Source: an uncultured Streptomyces sp. (GTDB taxonomy: Bacteria; Actinomycetota; Actinomycetes; Streptomycetales; Streptomycetaceae). Taken from it: a stretch of 10,502 bases of DNA. A program made the translations under genes and the position numbers. Within the stretch, counting starts at the first letter, position 1, and each line of letters begins with the position of its first letter. Under the pieces are notes generated by a model. The model was not told the origin of the DNA. It searched no databases and was given only the letters and a program-made list of their open reading frames with translations. Positions 1-6,016 of this stretch are shown in pieces. The stretch covers positions 1 to 10,502 of the forward strand of contig CAMLJW010000160.1 of assembly GCA_946480485.1 (NCBI GenBank), read 5' to 3'.

Positions 1-1
1 C

Positions 2-103
2 GCGTCGGGCGGGCGGGGCCATGGCCAGGCCCGGATCAAAAAGCCGGACGGGCAGCAGGCGATAACGGTGATACAGGAGGGGGTCGTACGGGTGCCGCGG
101 TGA
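2..103 (+). CDS. possible 3' end of an unidentified gene (partial)
   Basis: The second reading frame is open from the window edge to a TGA at 101-103 and would encode a basic C-terminus ending in EGVVRVPR. Of its 33 codons, 28 end in G or C, as expected for a real high-GC actinomycete gene, and the residues are not the Arg/Ala/Pro-only mix usual in shadow frames. It would converge on the phosphatase gene, with 13 bases between the two stops. The product cannot be identified from so short a piece, and chance is not excluded. Confidence 0.35.
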   Translation, partial: ASGGRGHGQARIKKPDGQQAITVIQEGVVRVPR

Positions 104-116
104 CGGAACCCCTTTG

Positions 117-905
117 CTACGCCAACCTCGCCTCCGACAGCAGGTACGCCGTCATCGGGTCGTAGTGGCGCGGGCTCGTGACGTGGTCGTCGAGGGGGAT
201 CGTCACCTGGAGCGTGCCCTCGGACTCGGCGAGGAAGAGCGCGGGGTCGTTGCAGTCCGCGTACCCCATGGAGTCGATGCCGTGCTGGCCCGCGCAGCCC
301 GCCCAGCCGTGGTCGGCGACGACCAGGTCGGGCAGGGGCCGGCCCTCGCGCTCGAGTCCGCCCAGGATCGCGCGCATCGGCTCGCCGGAGTGCGTGTGCC
401 ACAAGGTCGCACCGTGCTCCAGGACCGCCACGTCCGCGAACTGGAAGACGTACCCCTCGTCCGTGTGCAGGCCCTCCGGAATCACCACGATCTCGCAGCC
501 GGCGGCCCGGAGCGCGGCTGCGGTCGCACGGTGCACGTCGAGGAGCCCGCCCGGGTGACCCGTCGCGAACAGCACCCGCTGCTTCCCGGCCGCCGCCTTG
601 CGCAGCCGCGACGCCATCCGCTCCAACGCGTCGACCGTCAGCTCCGGGTCGATGGTGTCCTGCCCGTGGCGGTACTCCGGGTCGTCGTTCACCCCGCAGC
701 GCTCCGCCATCACCGCGAGCACGTCCTGCTCGTCGGTCCAGCGGTCACCGAGCTCCAGCCCGAGCCAGTAGTTGCGGTCGCCGTTCGCCAGTTTGCGGTA
801 GTGGGAGAGGTTGTTCTCGCGGGAAGTGGCGACGTCGCCCGCGATACGTGTCCGTACGAGATGGTCGACGAGCTCGGCGCGGCTGGGAGTCCCGGGTATC
901 GGCAT
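117..905 (-). CDS. conserved actinobacterial phosphatase-like protein
   Basis: The protein has 262 residues and starts MPIPGTPSRAEL. It resembles a conserved Streptomyces family usually annotated only as 'phosphatase'; this rests on memory of the family, not on a search. Recognisable blocks are the N-terminal RENNLSHYRKLANGD, a central TGHPGGLLDVH, and the C-terminal ADHGWAGCAGQHGIDSMGYADCNDPALF followed by TIPLDDHV. The His, Asp and Cys residues in these blocks are plausible metal or substrate ligands, but the substrate is unknown to me. No signal peptide or membrane segment is seen, so it is probably cytosolic. The frame stays open upstream to 1139, but that extension is Arg/Pro-rich and overlaps the transposase remnant. 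The ATG at 905 was chosen because family conservation begins there. An AGGAG precedes it, but only two bases away, which is tighter than usual. Confidence 0.75.
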   Translation of the reverse strand: MPIPGTPSRAELVDHLVRTRIAGDVATSRENNLSHYRKLANGDRNYWLGLELGDRWTDEQDVLAVMAERCGVNDDPEYRHGQDTIDPELTVDALERMASRLRKAAAGKQRVLFATGHPGGLLDVHRATAAALRAAGCEIVVIPEGLHTDEGYVFQFADVAVLEHGATLWHTHSGEPMRAILGGLEREGRPLPDLVVADHGWAGCAGQHGIDSMGYADCNDPALFLAESEGTLQVTIPLDDHVTSPRHYDPMTAYLLSEARLA

Positions 906-1040
906 GGCTCCTATTCTGCCGGGGCGTTCCGCCCTGCGAACCGGTGTCCCGGAGCCTGGGACGGGGGTCACGTGATGGTCCTGCTCGGCGGCCGCGCCAT
1001 GGACCGGCCGCAGCATGTCGGGCTCGGGTTCCATGCCGAT

Positions 1041-1242
1041 CGGGCGCCATCGCCCGGTACGAGCCGAACCCGGCCGCCGTCGCGCACAGCGTGACCAGCA
1101 GCAACGACACCAGCGAGAAGCACCGGCCCCGAGGATCACGCGGGTCTCTCACCTCGGCCAACCGCCGCAGCAGCAACGTCCGCTCCGACGCGAGCGACAT
1201 CGACACCACCACGGGCACACACATGGCAGACTGACGATTCAT
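1041..1242 (-). pseudogene. ISAs1-type transposase N-terminal remnant
   Basis: Reading leftward from 1242 the frame gives residues like LLLRRLAEVRDPRDPRGRC and then SLVSLLLVTLCATAAGFGSYRAMAP. This resembles the N-terminal DDE_Tnp_1-associated domain of ISAs1 (H-repeat) family transposases, which typically read RLaeVpDPRdpRGvryPLasLLalalCAvlaGarSyaAI. Intact members run to about 350-400 residues. Here similarity stops after about 65 codons, the sequence becomes Arg/Pro-rich shadow, and it then runs into the phosphatase. No catalytic DDE part is visible. The start is ambiguous: ATG at 1242, or an internal ATG at 1200. It is best read as the stub of an insertion sequence that has lost most of its body. 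Confidence 0.55.
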
Positions 1243-1300
1243 CGAAGCTCCGTAGGCACAAGGCGACTTGGTAGGTCACCCCGCTCAACGGAGCTTCGAT
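1241..1300. repeat. 13-bp perfect inverted repeat, 34-bp spacer
   Basis: ATCGAAGCTCCGT at 1241-1253 is matched by its exact reverse complement ACGGAGCTTCGAT at 1288-1300. The spacer contains a smaller complementary pair, CAAG and CTTG. The left arm touches the start codon of the transposase remnant. The pair could be paired IS terminal repeats left after rearrangement, or a hairpin near the 5' end of the transposase message. No target-site duplication was recognised. Confidence 0.6.
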
Positions 1301-1500
1301 CTTCCACGTCGCGGACCGCTCACCTGCAGAAACGTTTCAATCCCGGACCTTGCGTCAGCCCTGGTCGGTGCCCTGGTCGAGTTCGGTCGGCGCGCAGCGG
1401 GGCGCGAAACAAGCACATTTCGCCCGAGTCCGCTGAAAATCGTCGTGCACGATGCGATCCGGAGAGCTGGACAGGCGGCCAGATTGGCTAGACCTTTGCG

Positions 1501-1534
1501 GTTGCTTGAAAGTTGTAGTTGCTTGAAAGTTGTA
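1501..1534. repeat. 17-bp tandem direct repeat, two copies
   Basis: GTTGCTTGAAAGTTGTA occurs at 1501-1517 and again, identically and without a gap, at 1518-1534. A partial echo (GTTGC) follows at 1536-1540. It lies in the gene-poor leader. It may be a replication-slippage duplication or a pair of binding sites on one face of the DNA; nothing else in the window matches it. Confidence 0.8.
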
Positions 1535-1822
1535 GGTTGCGCCTCTGTTGTGGAGTCCAATACGCTGCCGTCCGCTGCGGAATTTTCGGCAGGGCTTTCG
1601 ATGGGGTTCAGCGTCGGAGCCCTTTGGACTTCAAGGCTGCATAGATGCACCCTCCAAGTATCCGGACTTCTACGACGAGCCAAGCTACGTCACCTTCTAA
1701 GAGCTTGCAGGGCAACACCTGAAGAAGTCGGGCTGGTGAACAAATAGCTACCATCGCGGGAGCTGATTTGAATCCGGACCGGGTCGTGGATTCTCCCAAG
1801 AATCGGGCATGGGGGTGTTGGT

Positions 1823-1852
1823 GGTTGACATGTCCATTGCGGCATGTCAACC
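1823..1852. promoter_or_regulatory. 10+10 bp palindrome containing TTGACA, candidate operator
   Basis: GGTTGACATG at 1823-1832 and its exact reverse complement CATGTCAACC at 1843-1852 are separated by 10 bases. This is the size and symmetry of a dimeric repressor site. The left arm contains TTGACA (1825-1830), a perfect -35 hexamer, but no good -10 sits 17-18 bases downstream (CAACCT or AACCTA). No T-run follows, so it is unlikely to be an ordinary terminator. It lies about 130 bases before the decarboxylase start, so it is a plausible operator or a structured leader. The binding protein is unknown. Confidence 0.45.
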
Positions 1853-1945
1853 TATGCGAACCGCTCGGGAGCAAGGCGCTCTTTGGCGGTCCGATCGCAT
1901 CGTGAAGTCAATCCAATTACGGCGTGCGACAGGGCGTCCTGGGAA

Positions 1946-1951
1946 TATGAT
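1946..1951 (+). promoter_or_regulatory. -10 box candidate for the decarboxylase operon
   Basis: TATGAT lies 28 bases before the ATG at 1980 and differs from TATAAT at one base. No good -35 hexamer is seen 16-18 bases upstream; TTACGG at 1917-1922 is too far away. It may be an activator-dependent promoter with a short leader, or chance in a less GC-rich region. Confidence 0.3.
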
Positions 1952-1979
1952 CCGTGAAAAAGGCGAAGTGAGGTCGTAA

Positions 1980-3482
1980 ATGACGCATCAGATGCAGGGT
2001 TTATCGTTCACCGAAATGGCTGAGCAGTACGGAACGCCGATCTACGTCTATGACGCCGATGTCATCACCGACACCTATCGCCGGGTGAGGGCCGCGCTCG
2101 ATGAGAACATACAGATCTTCTACTCACTGAAGCCGAACCCGAACATCAGTGTCGTCGGACTGCTGGGCAGTCTCGGCGCGGGGGCCGAGGTCTGCTCTCT
2201 GGGGGAGCTGAGGTCCGCGCTCGCGGGAGGGATTCCGGCTGGCAATATTTTGATGACCGGCCCCGGAAAGAGCATCGAGGAAATCACCGAACTCGTCTCA
2301 CTCGATGTGCGGGCGATCATCTGTGAGTCTTTCCCCGAACTCCGACTCATCGACTCGATCGCCAAGCGGCTGGGCAAGCGTCCGCAGGTGCTGCTTCGGG
2401 TCAACCCGGCTCATGGAGTGACCGGTGGCCGGCTGACGATGGCGGGCCGGCCACGCCAGTTCGGCATCGACGAAGCCACCGTCCTCGAAGCCACCACCAC
2501 TGTGGACGAGCACCCCAACATCGACATCATCGGTGTTCAGATCTACACCGGAACGAGGATCCTGGACGCCGACGTAATCGTCCAGAACACCGAGCGCGCA
2601 CTCGACCTAGCCGACCAGGTCGCCGACAAGCTCGGAATCACCATCCAGATGGTCGACCTGGGCGGAGGCATCGGCCTTGCTTACTTCGAAGGCGAGTCCG
2701 ACCCCGACGAGAAAACTTTCGTCACCGGCATCAACAAAGCCACCAGGGATTTCCGGGCCAAGCACCCCAGCGCCGTCATCGCGATGGAACCGGGCCGCTA
2801 CCTCGTCGGCCAGGCGGGTGTCTGCGTCTTGAAGGTGCGTTACGTGAAGGAGTCCCGCGGTGAGCGCTACGCCATCACCGACGGTGGATCGAACCTGAAC
2901 ATGTCCGCCATCGGTCTCGGCACCTACGTCAAGCGCAATTTCCCCACCGTGCTCCTGTCCGCGGACCGGCCAATCGATGGACCGTGGTCGATCACCGGGC
3001 CACTGCTCACCCCCACCGATGTCCTCACCAAGCAGGCCGAGATGCCCGCGCTGTTTCCCGGCGACCTGATCGGCATTCTGCGCATGGGTGCTTACGGCCC
3101 AACGGCGTCAATCGCCTACATGAACGGGCAGGGATACCCGGCAGAAATCATGGTCCTGGACGGGGTCGCCCATCTCATTCGCGAGCGCGACACCCCGGAA
3201 GACCTGCTGAGCAAGCAGATTCTCCTGGACTTCGACCGAGAGGAGCAGCTCGACATCCGGGACACCATCGCCGAGGTTCTCAATCGCGATGCCGGAACTC
3301 TCACCAAGGAGACCCGGCTCAGTGACGACCTCCATCTCGACTCGCTGTCGATGGTCGAACTCATGGCCAGGCTGGAGGACCAGTTCAAGTTCTCCGTGGA
3401 TCCAGAGGGTTTGTCGCTCTGTGACTTCGCCACTGTCGGTTCGCTGAACGCGTATGTAGAGAGGTGCATACGTGGGGAATGA
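1980..3482 (+). CDS. PLP-dependent aminoacyl-carrier decarboxylase fused to a C-terminal carrier domain
   Basis: The 500-residue protein has two parts. Residues about 10-415 are a fold-type III (alanine racemase-like barrel) decarboxylase of the diaminopimelate/ornithine group. It has the PLP lysine in YSLKPNPN (K51), the phosphate-binding DLGGGIG (GGG 228-230), EPGR at 270-273 and GAYGPT at 370-375. Residues about 420-500 are an acyl/peptidyl carrier domain with LHLDSLSMVEL; Ser455 is the expected phosphopantetheine site. Relatives such as BtrK and VinO decarboxylate an amino acid held on a separate carrier, so the fusion suggests decarboxylation of an aminoacyl thioester on its own carrier, in the cytosol. 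Oddities: the usual active-site Cys motif (GPlC..D) reads GPLLTPTD, with Leu343 in the Cys position; HxGSQ is replaced by GVQIYTGTR; and codon 8 is TTA. GAGG at 1970-1973 supports the ATG at 1980. The substrate (Asp, Glu or a basic amino acid) is not determined. The closest named models I recall are the exosortase-associated decarboxylases and BtrK. Confidence 0.82.
   Translation: MTHQMQGLSFTEMAEQYGTPIYVYDADVITDTYRRVRAALDENIQIFYSLKPNPNISVVGLLGSLGAGAEVCSLGELRSALAGGIPAGNILMTGPGKSIEEITELVSLDVRAIICESFPELRLIDSIAKRLGKRPQVLLRVNPAHGVTGGRLTMAGRPRQFGIDEATVLEATTTVDEHPNIDIIGVQIYTGTRILDADVIVQNTERALDLADQVADKLGITIQMVDLGGGIGLAYFEGESDPDEKTFVTGINKATRDFRAKHPSAVIAMEPGRYLVGQAGVCVLKVRYVKESRGERYAITDGGSNLNMSAIGLGTYVKRNFPTVLLSADRPIDGPWSITGPLLTPTDVLTKQAEMPALFPGDLIGILRMGAYGPTASIAYMNGQGYPAEIMVLDGVAHLIRERDTPEDLLSKQILLDFDREEQLDIRDTIAEVLNRDAGTLTKETRLSDDLHLDSLSMVELMARLEDQFKFSVDPEGLSLCDFATVGSLNAYVERCIRGE
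2001..2003 (+). other. TTA leucine codon at position 8 (possible bldA control)
   Basis: The eighth codon of the decarboxylase-carrier gene is TTA. In Streptomyces this codon is read only by the developmentally controlled bldA tRNA and is concentrated in secondary-metabolite and late genes. Placed this early, and with the next gene translationally coupled, it could make the whole operon depend on bldA. I saw no other in-frame TTA in the genes of this window. Confidence 0.8.
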
Positions 3483-4962
3483 ACTGGTCCATGACCTGCT
3501 GGATGCCGCGCCGCCCTCGGCGGACGCGATGGCGGAACGAGGACGTGTACTCCGCTACCTGGATGTCGTCAGAGCCAGCATCGAGATCGCGTCGTGGATG
3601 CACCACAGCGGGGTCGGAGTGGGCGACAGGGTGATCATCTCCCTGTCCCGGTCTCACGCGCTTGATGTCCCGTCATTCGTGTACGCGTGTTCACGAATTG
3701 GTGCGGTGTTTTGCATAGTGCACGAGCAGGTTGTCGGGGCAGCCCTCGTCCACGTTCTCGAGGACGCGGCCCCGGCTCTGGTCATCTCCGACAATGCGGA
3801 GGTGCTCGGCGAGGCAGCCATACGGGGCATACCCGCCTACGGCCCGGACATCGACTTCGGCGCTGCACCGCAGGTCGTGGAACAGCTGCGAGTCTCCCCC
3901 GAGGCCCCTGCCTGCATGATCTACACATCCGGCAGCACCTCGCGACCCAAGGCGGTCGTCTCGGCACACGCACAGATCACGTTCGTGGCACGGGCGATTC
4001 AGTCTCAGCTTCGCTATCGGCCCGACGACGTGATCTACACCACGCAGCCGTTCTCCTTCGATGTCGGCCTCTACCAGATCTTCTTGGCCGCCCTGTGCGG
4101 CGCGCGGGTATGGCTGTCCTCGCCCAGCGGCGCGGGTGTGTTCATCGTTTCGGAGATGGTCGAATCGAAGGCCACGGTGCTCCCCGCGGTGCCCACCGTG
4201 GCGCAAGCGCTGATGTGGGCGGTCAGCAGGTGGAAGGCCGAGTCGCCCCTGCCGAGGCTGCGCCTGCTCACCAATACTGGCGCGGCCATGCCAAGTGGGG
4301 TACTCGCGTCACTGCGCGAGCGCCTGCCGGATCTGCGCATCCAACTCATGTACGGCCTCACCGAGTGCAAGCGTGTCTCGATCATGCCCGTCGACGGTGA
4401 CCTCGAACGCCCGGGGTCGTCGGGGTTGGCGCTACCGGAGACGGAGATCCGGATCGTCGATGGAGAGGACCGCGTCGTGCCTGCCGGTGTAGTCGGTGAA
4501 GTCGTGGTCGCTGGTCCCCACGTCATGAACGGCTACTGGAACCAGCCGGCTATGACCGCCGAGAAATTCAGGGTGTCCGGTCTGCGCACGGGGGATTTCG
4601 GTTACCTCGATGACGACGGGTATCTGTTCATCGAAGGCCGTCGCGACGATATCTACAAGCAGAGCGGGTTTCGCGTCAGCGCATCGGAGGTCGAAGCGGC
4701 CGCACTCGAAATACCGGGGGTTCAACTGGCGGCTGTACTCGCTCCGAAGAATGATCGCGACAGCATCCTTGTCGTGACGGGCGCGGTGGATTCGGAGTCG
4801 GTGATGAGAGGGCTGTCGGAGCTACTCGAACTGTTCAAGTTGCCGAAGCAATGTATGTTGGTGGAAAAGATATCACTCAACCAGAATGGAAAGATCGACA
4901 AGAACGCCATCGCATCCATGCTGTTCGCCCAGGGGAACGCCAAAGTCGGTTCGGGCGGATGA
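3472..4962 (+). CDS. stand-alone adenylation enzyme (AMP-forming amino acid-carrier ligase)
   Basis: The 496-residue protein is a complete ANL-superfamily adenylation enzyme without its own carrier. Motifs in order are the P-loop YTSGSTSRPK (151-160), FSFDVGLYQIF with Asp197 where amino acid-activating domains bind the substrate amine, MYGLTECKRVS (YGLTE 294-298), RTGD (372-375), the hinge GRRDDIYKQSGFRV (389-402), and the C-terminal catalytic lysine in NQNGKIDKN (K474). It should make an aminoacyl-AMP and transfer it to a phosphopantetheine thiol, most simply that of the carrier domain encoded just upstream. The GTG start overlaps the previous gene by 11 bases and has GAGAGG eight bases upstream, indicating translational coupling. 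Length and motif style resemble DltA/VinN-type ligases and exosortase-associated ligases. Keeping Asp197 favours an alpha-amino acid, but specificity cannot be read with confidence. Confidence 0.85.
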   Translation: MGNELVHDLLDAAPPSADAMAERGRVLRYLDVVRASIEIASWMHHSGVGVGDRVIISLSRSHALDVPSFVYACSRIGAVFCIVHEQVVGAALVHVLEDAAPALVISDNAEVLGEAAIRGIPAYGPDIDFGAAPQVVEQLRVSPEAPACMIYTSGSTSRPKAVVSAHAQITFVARAIQSQLRYRPDDVIYTTQPFSFDVGLYQIFLAALCGARVWLSSPSGAGVFIVSEMVESKATVLPAVPTVAQALMWAVSRWKAESPLPRLRLLTNTGAAMPSGVLASLRERLPDLRIQLMYGLTECKRVSIMPVDGDLERPGSSGLALPETEIRIVDGEDRVVPAGVVGEVVVAGPHVMNGYWNQPAMTAEKFRVSGLRTGDFGYLDDDGYLFIEGRRDDIYKQSGFRVSASEVEAAALEIPGVQLAAVLAPKNDRDSILVVTGAVDSESVMRGLSELLELFKLPKQCMLVEKISLNQNGKIDKNAIASMLFAQGNAKVGSGG

Positions 4963-5025
4963 ACGGATAAAGGGGTAAAAGGGGTCCCGGTAGTTCGCGG
5001 GGCCTGTCGATAACGCCCCTTGCAT

Positions 5026-5061
5026 TGGAGGTCGGCCGGTTGATGAGCCGGCCGACCTCCA
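5026..5061 (+). terminator. strong intrinsic terminator after the ligase gene
   Basis: A perfect 14-bp stem (TGGAGGTCGGCCGG at 5026-5039 with its complement at 5048-5061) has an 8-base loop and is followed by TTATTT. It starts 63 bases after the ligase stop. It should end most transcripts of the two-gene operon and separate it from the secreted-protein gene. A weaker pairing, AAGGGG (about 4974) with CCCCTT (about 5016), lies just before it. Confidence 0.88.
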
Positions 5062-5169
5062 TTATTTGAACGGCCGACCAACAGGAGTTCCCCCTGCATC
5101 ATTTACCTCCAATATCCTCGGCTGGCCTCCACATTGTGAAGAGATCCCGATATCAACTTCACAAAGGGG

Positions 5170-5739
5170 GTGCGTTTGGAACAGGCGCTTGATGGCAATA
5201 TGGGCGGCGATCGACCATCTTCAAGCCCCACGCCTTCTTCAATTGACCGTTCTCTCTCCAGTGGATTGGTTTGTTCGGTGTCAATTTCCATCCGTGCTCG
5301 ACACGCTCTCCCCCTCGCTTTGGCGGGCTCTCTCGCAGTGACGGTCCTCGTTTCCACCGAACCGGCGTCGGCTGAGAGCGGCAGACGGGTCTGCAGTGCC
5401 ACCGAGAAGCAAAATCAGACCCTCGGCGGTCGCGAGTACTGGGTTTCAGTGGGGCTCGATTACAAGAAGGACGGGAGGTGTCCCATCCTGTGGCCGAAAG
5501 ACCAGGAATACTACAACAGTATAGGGATGCCGGAAGGGCCGCCCGGACTCACCAAGGAGAACCCGAACCCCAAGGTCCGCTGCGAGGACTGGCCCTGGAA
5601 TATGGGCGGAACTCCGTGGGGCAATGATGATGTGTGCACTCAAATGGAAGACGACGTGCCTTACATTTTCTACGTCGACAAGCTGACGGGCCAAACCTCA
5701 GAGAAGCGCGGCTCGCATCTTTTCAACATTTCCTGGTGA
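5170..5739 (+). CDS. small secreted protein with four cysteines, unknown family
   Basis: I do not recognise the family. The frame from GTG 5170 gives 189 residues. A Sec-type signal is clear at RARHALPLALAGSLAVTVLVSTEPASA, with likely cleavage after ASA around residue 68. The mature part is about 120 residues, hydrophilic and rich in Trp, Tyr, Pro and Gly. It has four cysteines (75, 104, 138, 156 in the long numbering) that could form two disulfides. No enzyme motif or anchor is seen, so it is probably exported and free. The start is uncertain: GTG 5170 touches its own GGGGG; TTG 5176 has better spacing from AAAGGGGG; GTG 5278 would give a normal 33-residue signal peptide but lacks a clear ribosome site. 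Its lower-GC composition matches the upstream operon rather than the flanks. A strong terminator lies between them, so a shared function is only inferred from proximity. Confidence 0.65.
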   Translation: MRLEQALDGNMGGDRPSSSPTPSSIDRSLSSGLVCSVSISIRARHALPLALAGSLAVTVLVSTEPASAESGRRVCSATEKQNQTLGGREYWVSVGLDYKKDGRCPILWPKDQEYYNSIGMPEGPPGLTKENPNPKVRCEDWPWNMGGTPWGNDDVCTQMEDDVPYIFYVDKLTGQTSEKRGSHLFNISW

Positions 5740-5770
5740 ATCGTTGACCGGCCTTTTGTACCTCGATTTC

Positions 5771-5794
5771 GTAAGAGGGACCGTAAGAGGGTCC
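5771..5794. repeat. 12-bp near-perfect tandem repeat beside the terminator
   Basis: GTAAGAGGGACC (5771-5782) is followed directly by GTAAGAGGGTCC (5783-5794), with one mismatch. The second copy supplies the left arm of the terminator stem at 5786-5817, so the first may be a duplicated arm allowing an alternative, imperfect hairpin. Confidence 0.7.
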
Positions 5795-5817
5795 GTCAGG
5801 TTGCCGGCGGACCCTCT
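5786..5817. terminator. hairpin terminator after the secreted-protein gene
   Basis: AGAGGGTCCG at 5786-5795 pairs perfectly with CGGACCCTCT at 5808-5817 across a 12-base loop. It begins 46 bases after the stop of the secreted-protein gene. There is no immediate T-run, but a T-rich stretch (TGTTGTTTT) follows about 13 bases later. It could also serve the converging TetR-type gene that ends at 6017. Apart from this and the tandem repeat, I see nothing in the 277 bases between the two genes. Confidence 0.65.
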
Positions 5818-6016
5818 GTGCTGTTCGGTGCTGTTGTTTTCGGCGGGGGATATCAGGCTCGATCCACCGATTGATGTTTCGCCTGTGGACGAAGTGGCCC
5901 TGCCCGGTCGGCAGCCCGCCGACGGCTCCGCCCACCACCGCTGGGGGATGGGGGCGCAACTGTGCATCTCGGAGAGCAGTGGAACAGGAGAACAGCGGCT
6001 CAGCGGTGTACGGCTG

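Larger units (their letters stand above)
1301..1979. other. gene-poor, lower-GC leader upstream of the decarboxylase operon
   Basis: No convincing gene lies in these 680 bases. The composition is clearly poorer in G+C than the flanks: 27/60 at 1501-1560 by hand count. It holds a 17-bp tandem repeat, a long palindrome and a -10-like box, listed separately. Small frames are present. One from TTG 1548 to TAA 1700 would encode 50 residues ending in SKYPDFYDEPSYVTF, and its last 15 codons mostly end in G or C. It has no clear ribosome binding site and could be a decayed gene end. The region is probably a regulatory leader plus debris at the edge of transferred DNA. Confidence 0.5.

Noticed and set aside
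906..1139. 78-residue N-terminal extension of the phosphatase
   Set aside because: Arg-rich, without similarity, and crosses the transposase remnant; family conservation starts at the ATG at 905.
1501..1534. CRISPR array
   Set aside because: Only two copies with no spacer between them; this is a simple tandem duplication.
1268..1747. 159-residue plus-strand frame in the leader
   Set aside because: It mixes compositions, spans the tandem repeat, has no ribosome site and no recognisable domain.
1980..4962. Exosortase/PEP-CTERM system
   Set aside because: The ligase and decarboxylase families resemble exosortase-associated ones, but no exosortase, sorting signal or polysaccharide genes are present.
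5066..5341. 91-residue frame from TTG just after the terminator
   Set aside because: No ribosome site, and it runs across the signal-peptide region of the secreted protein in another frame.
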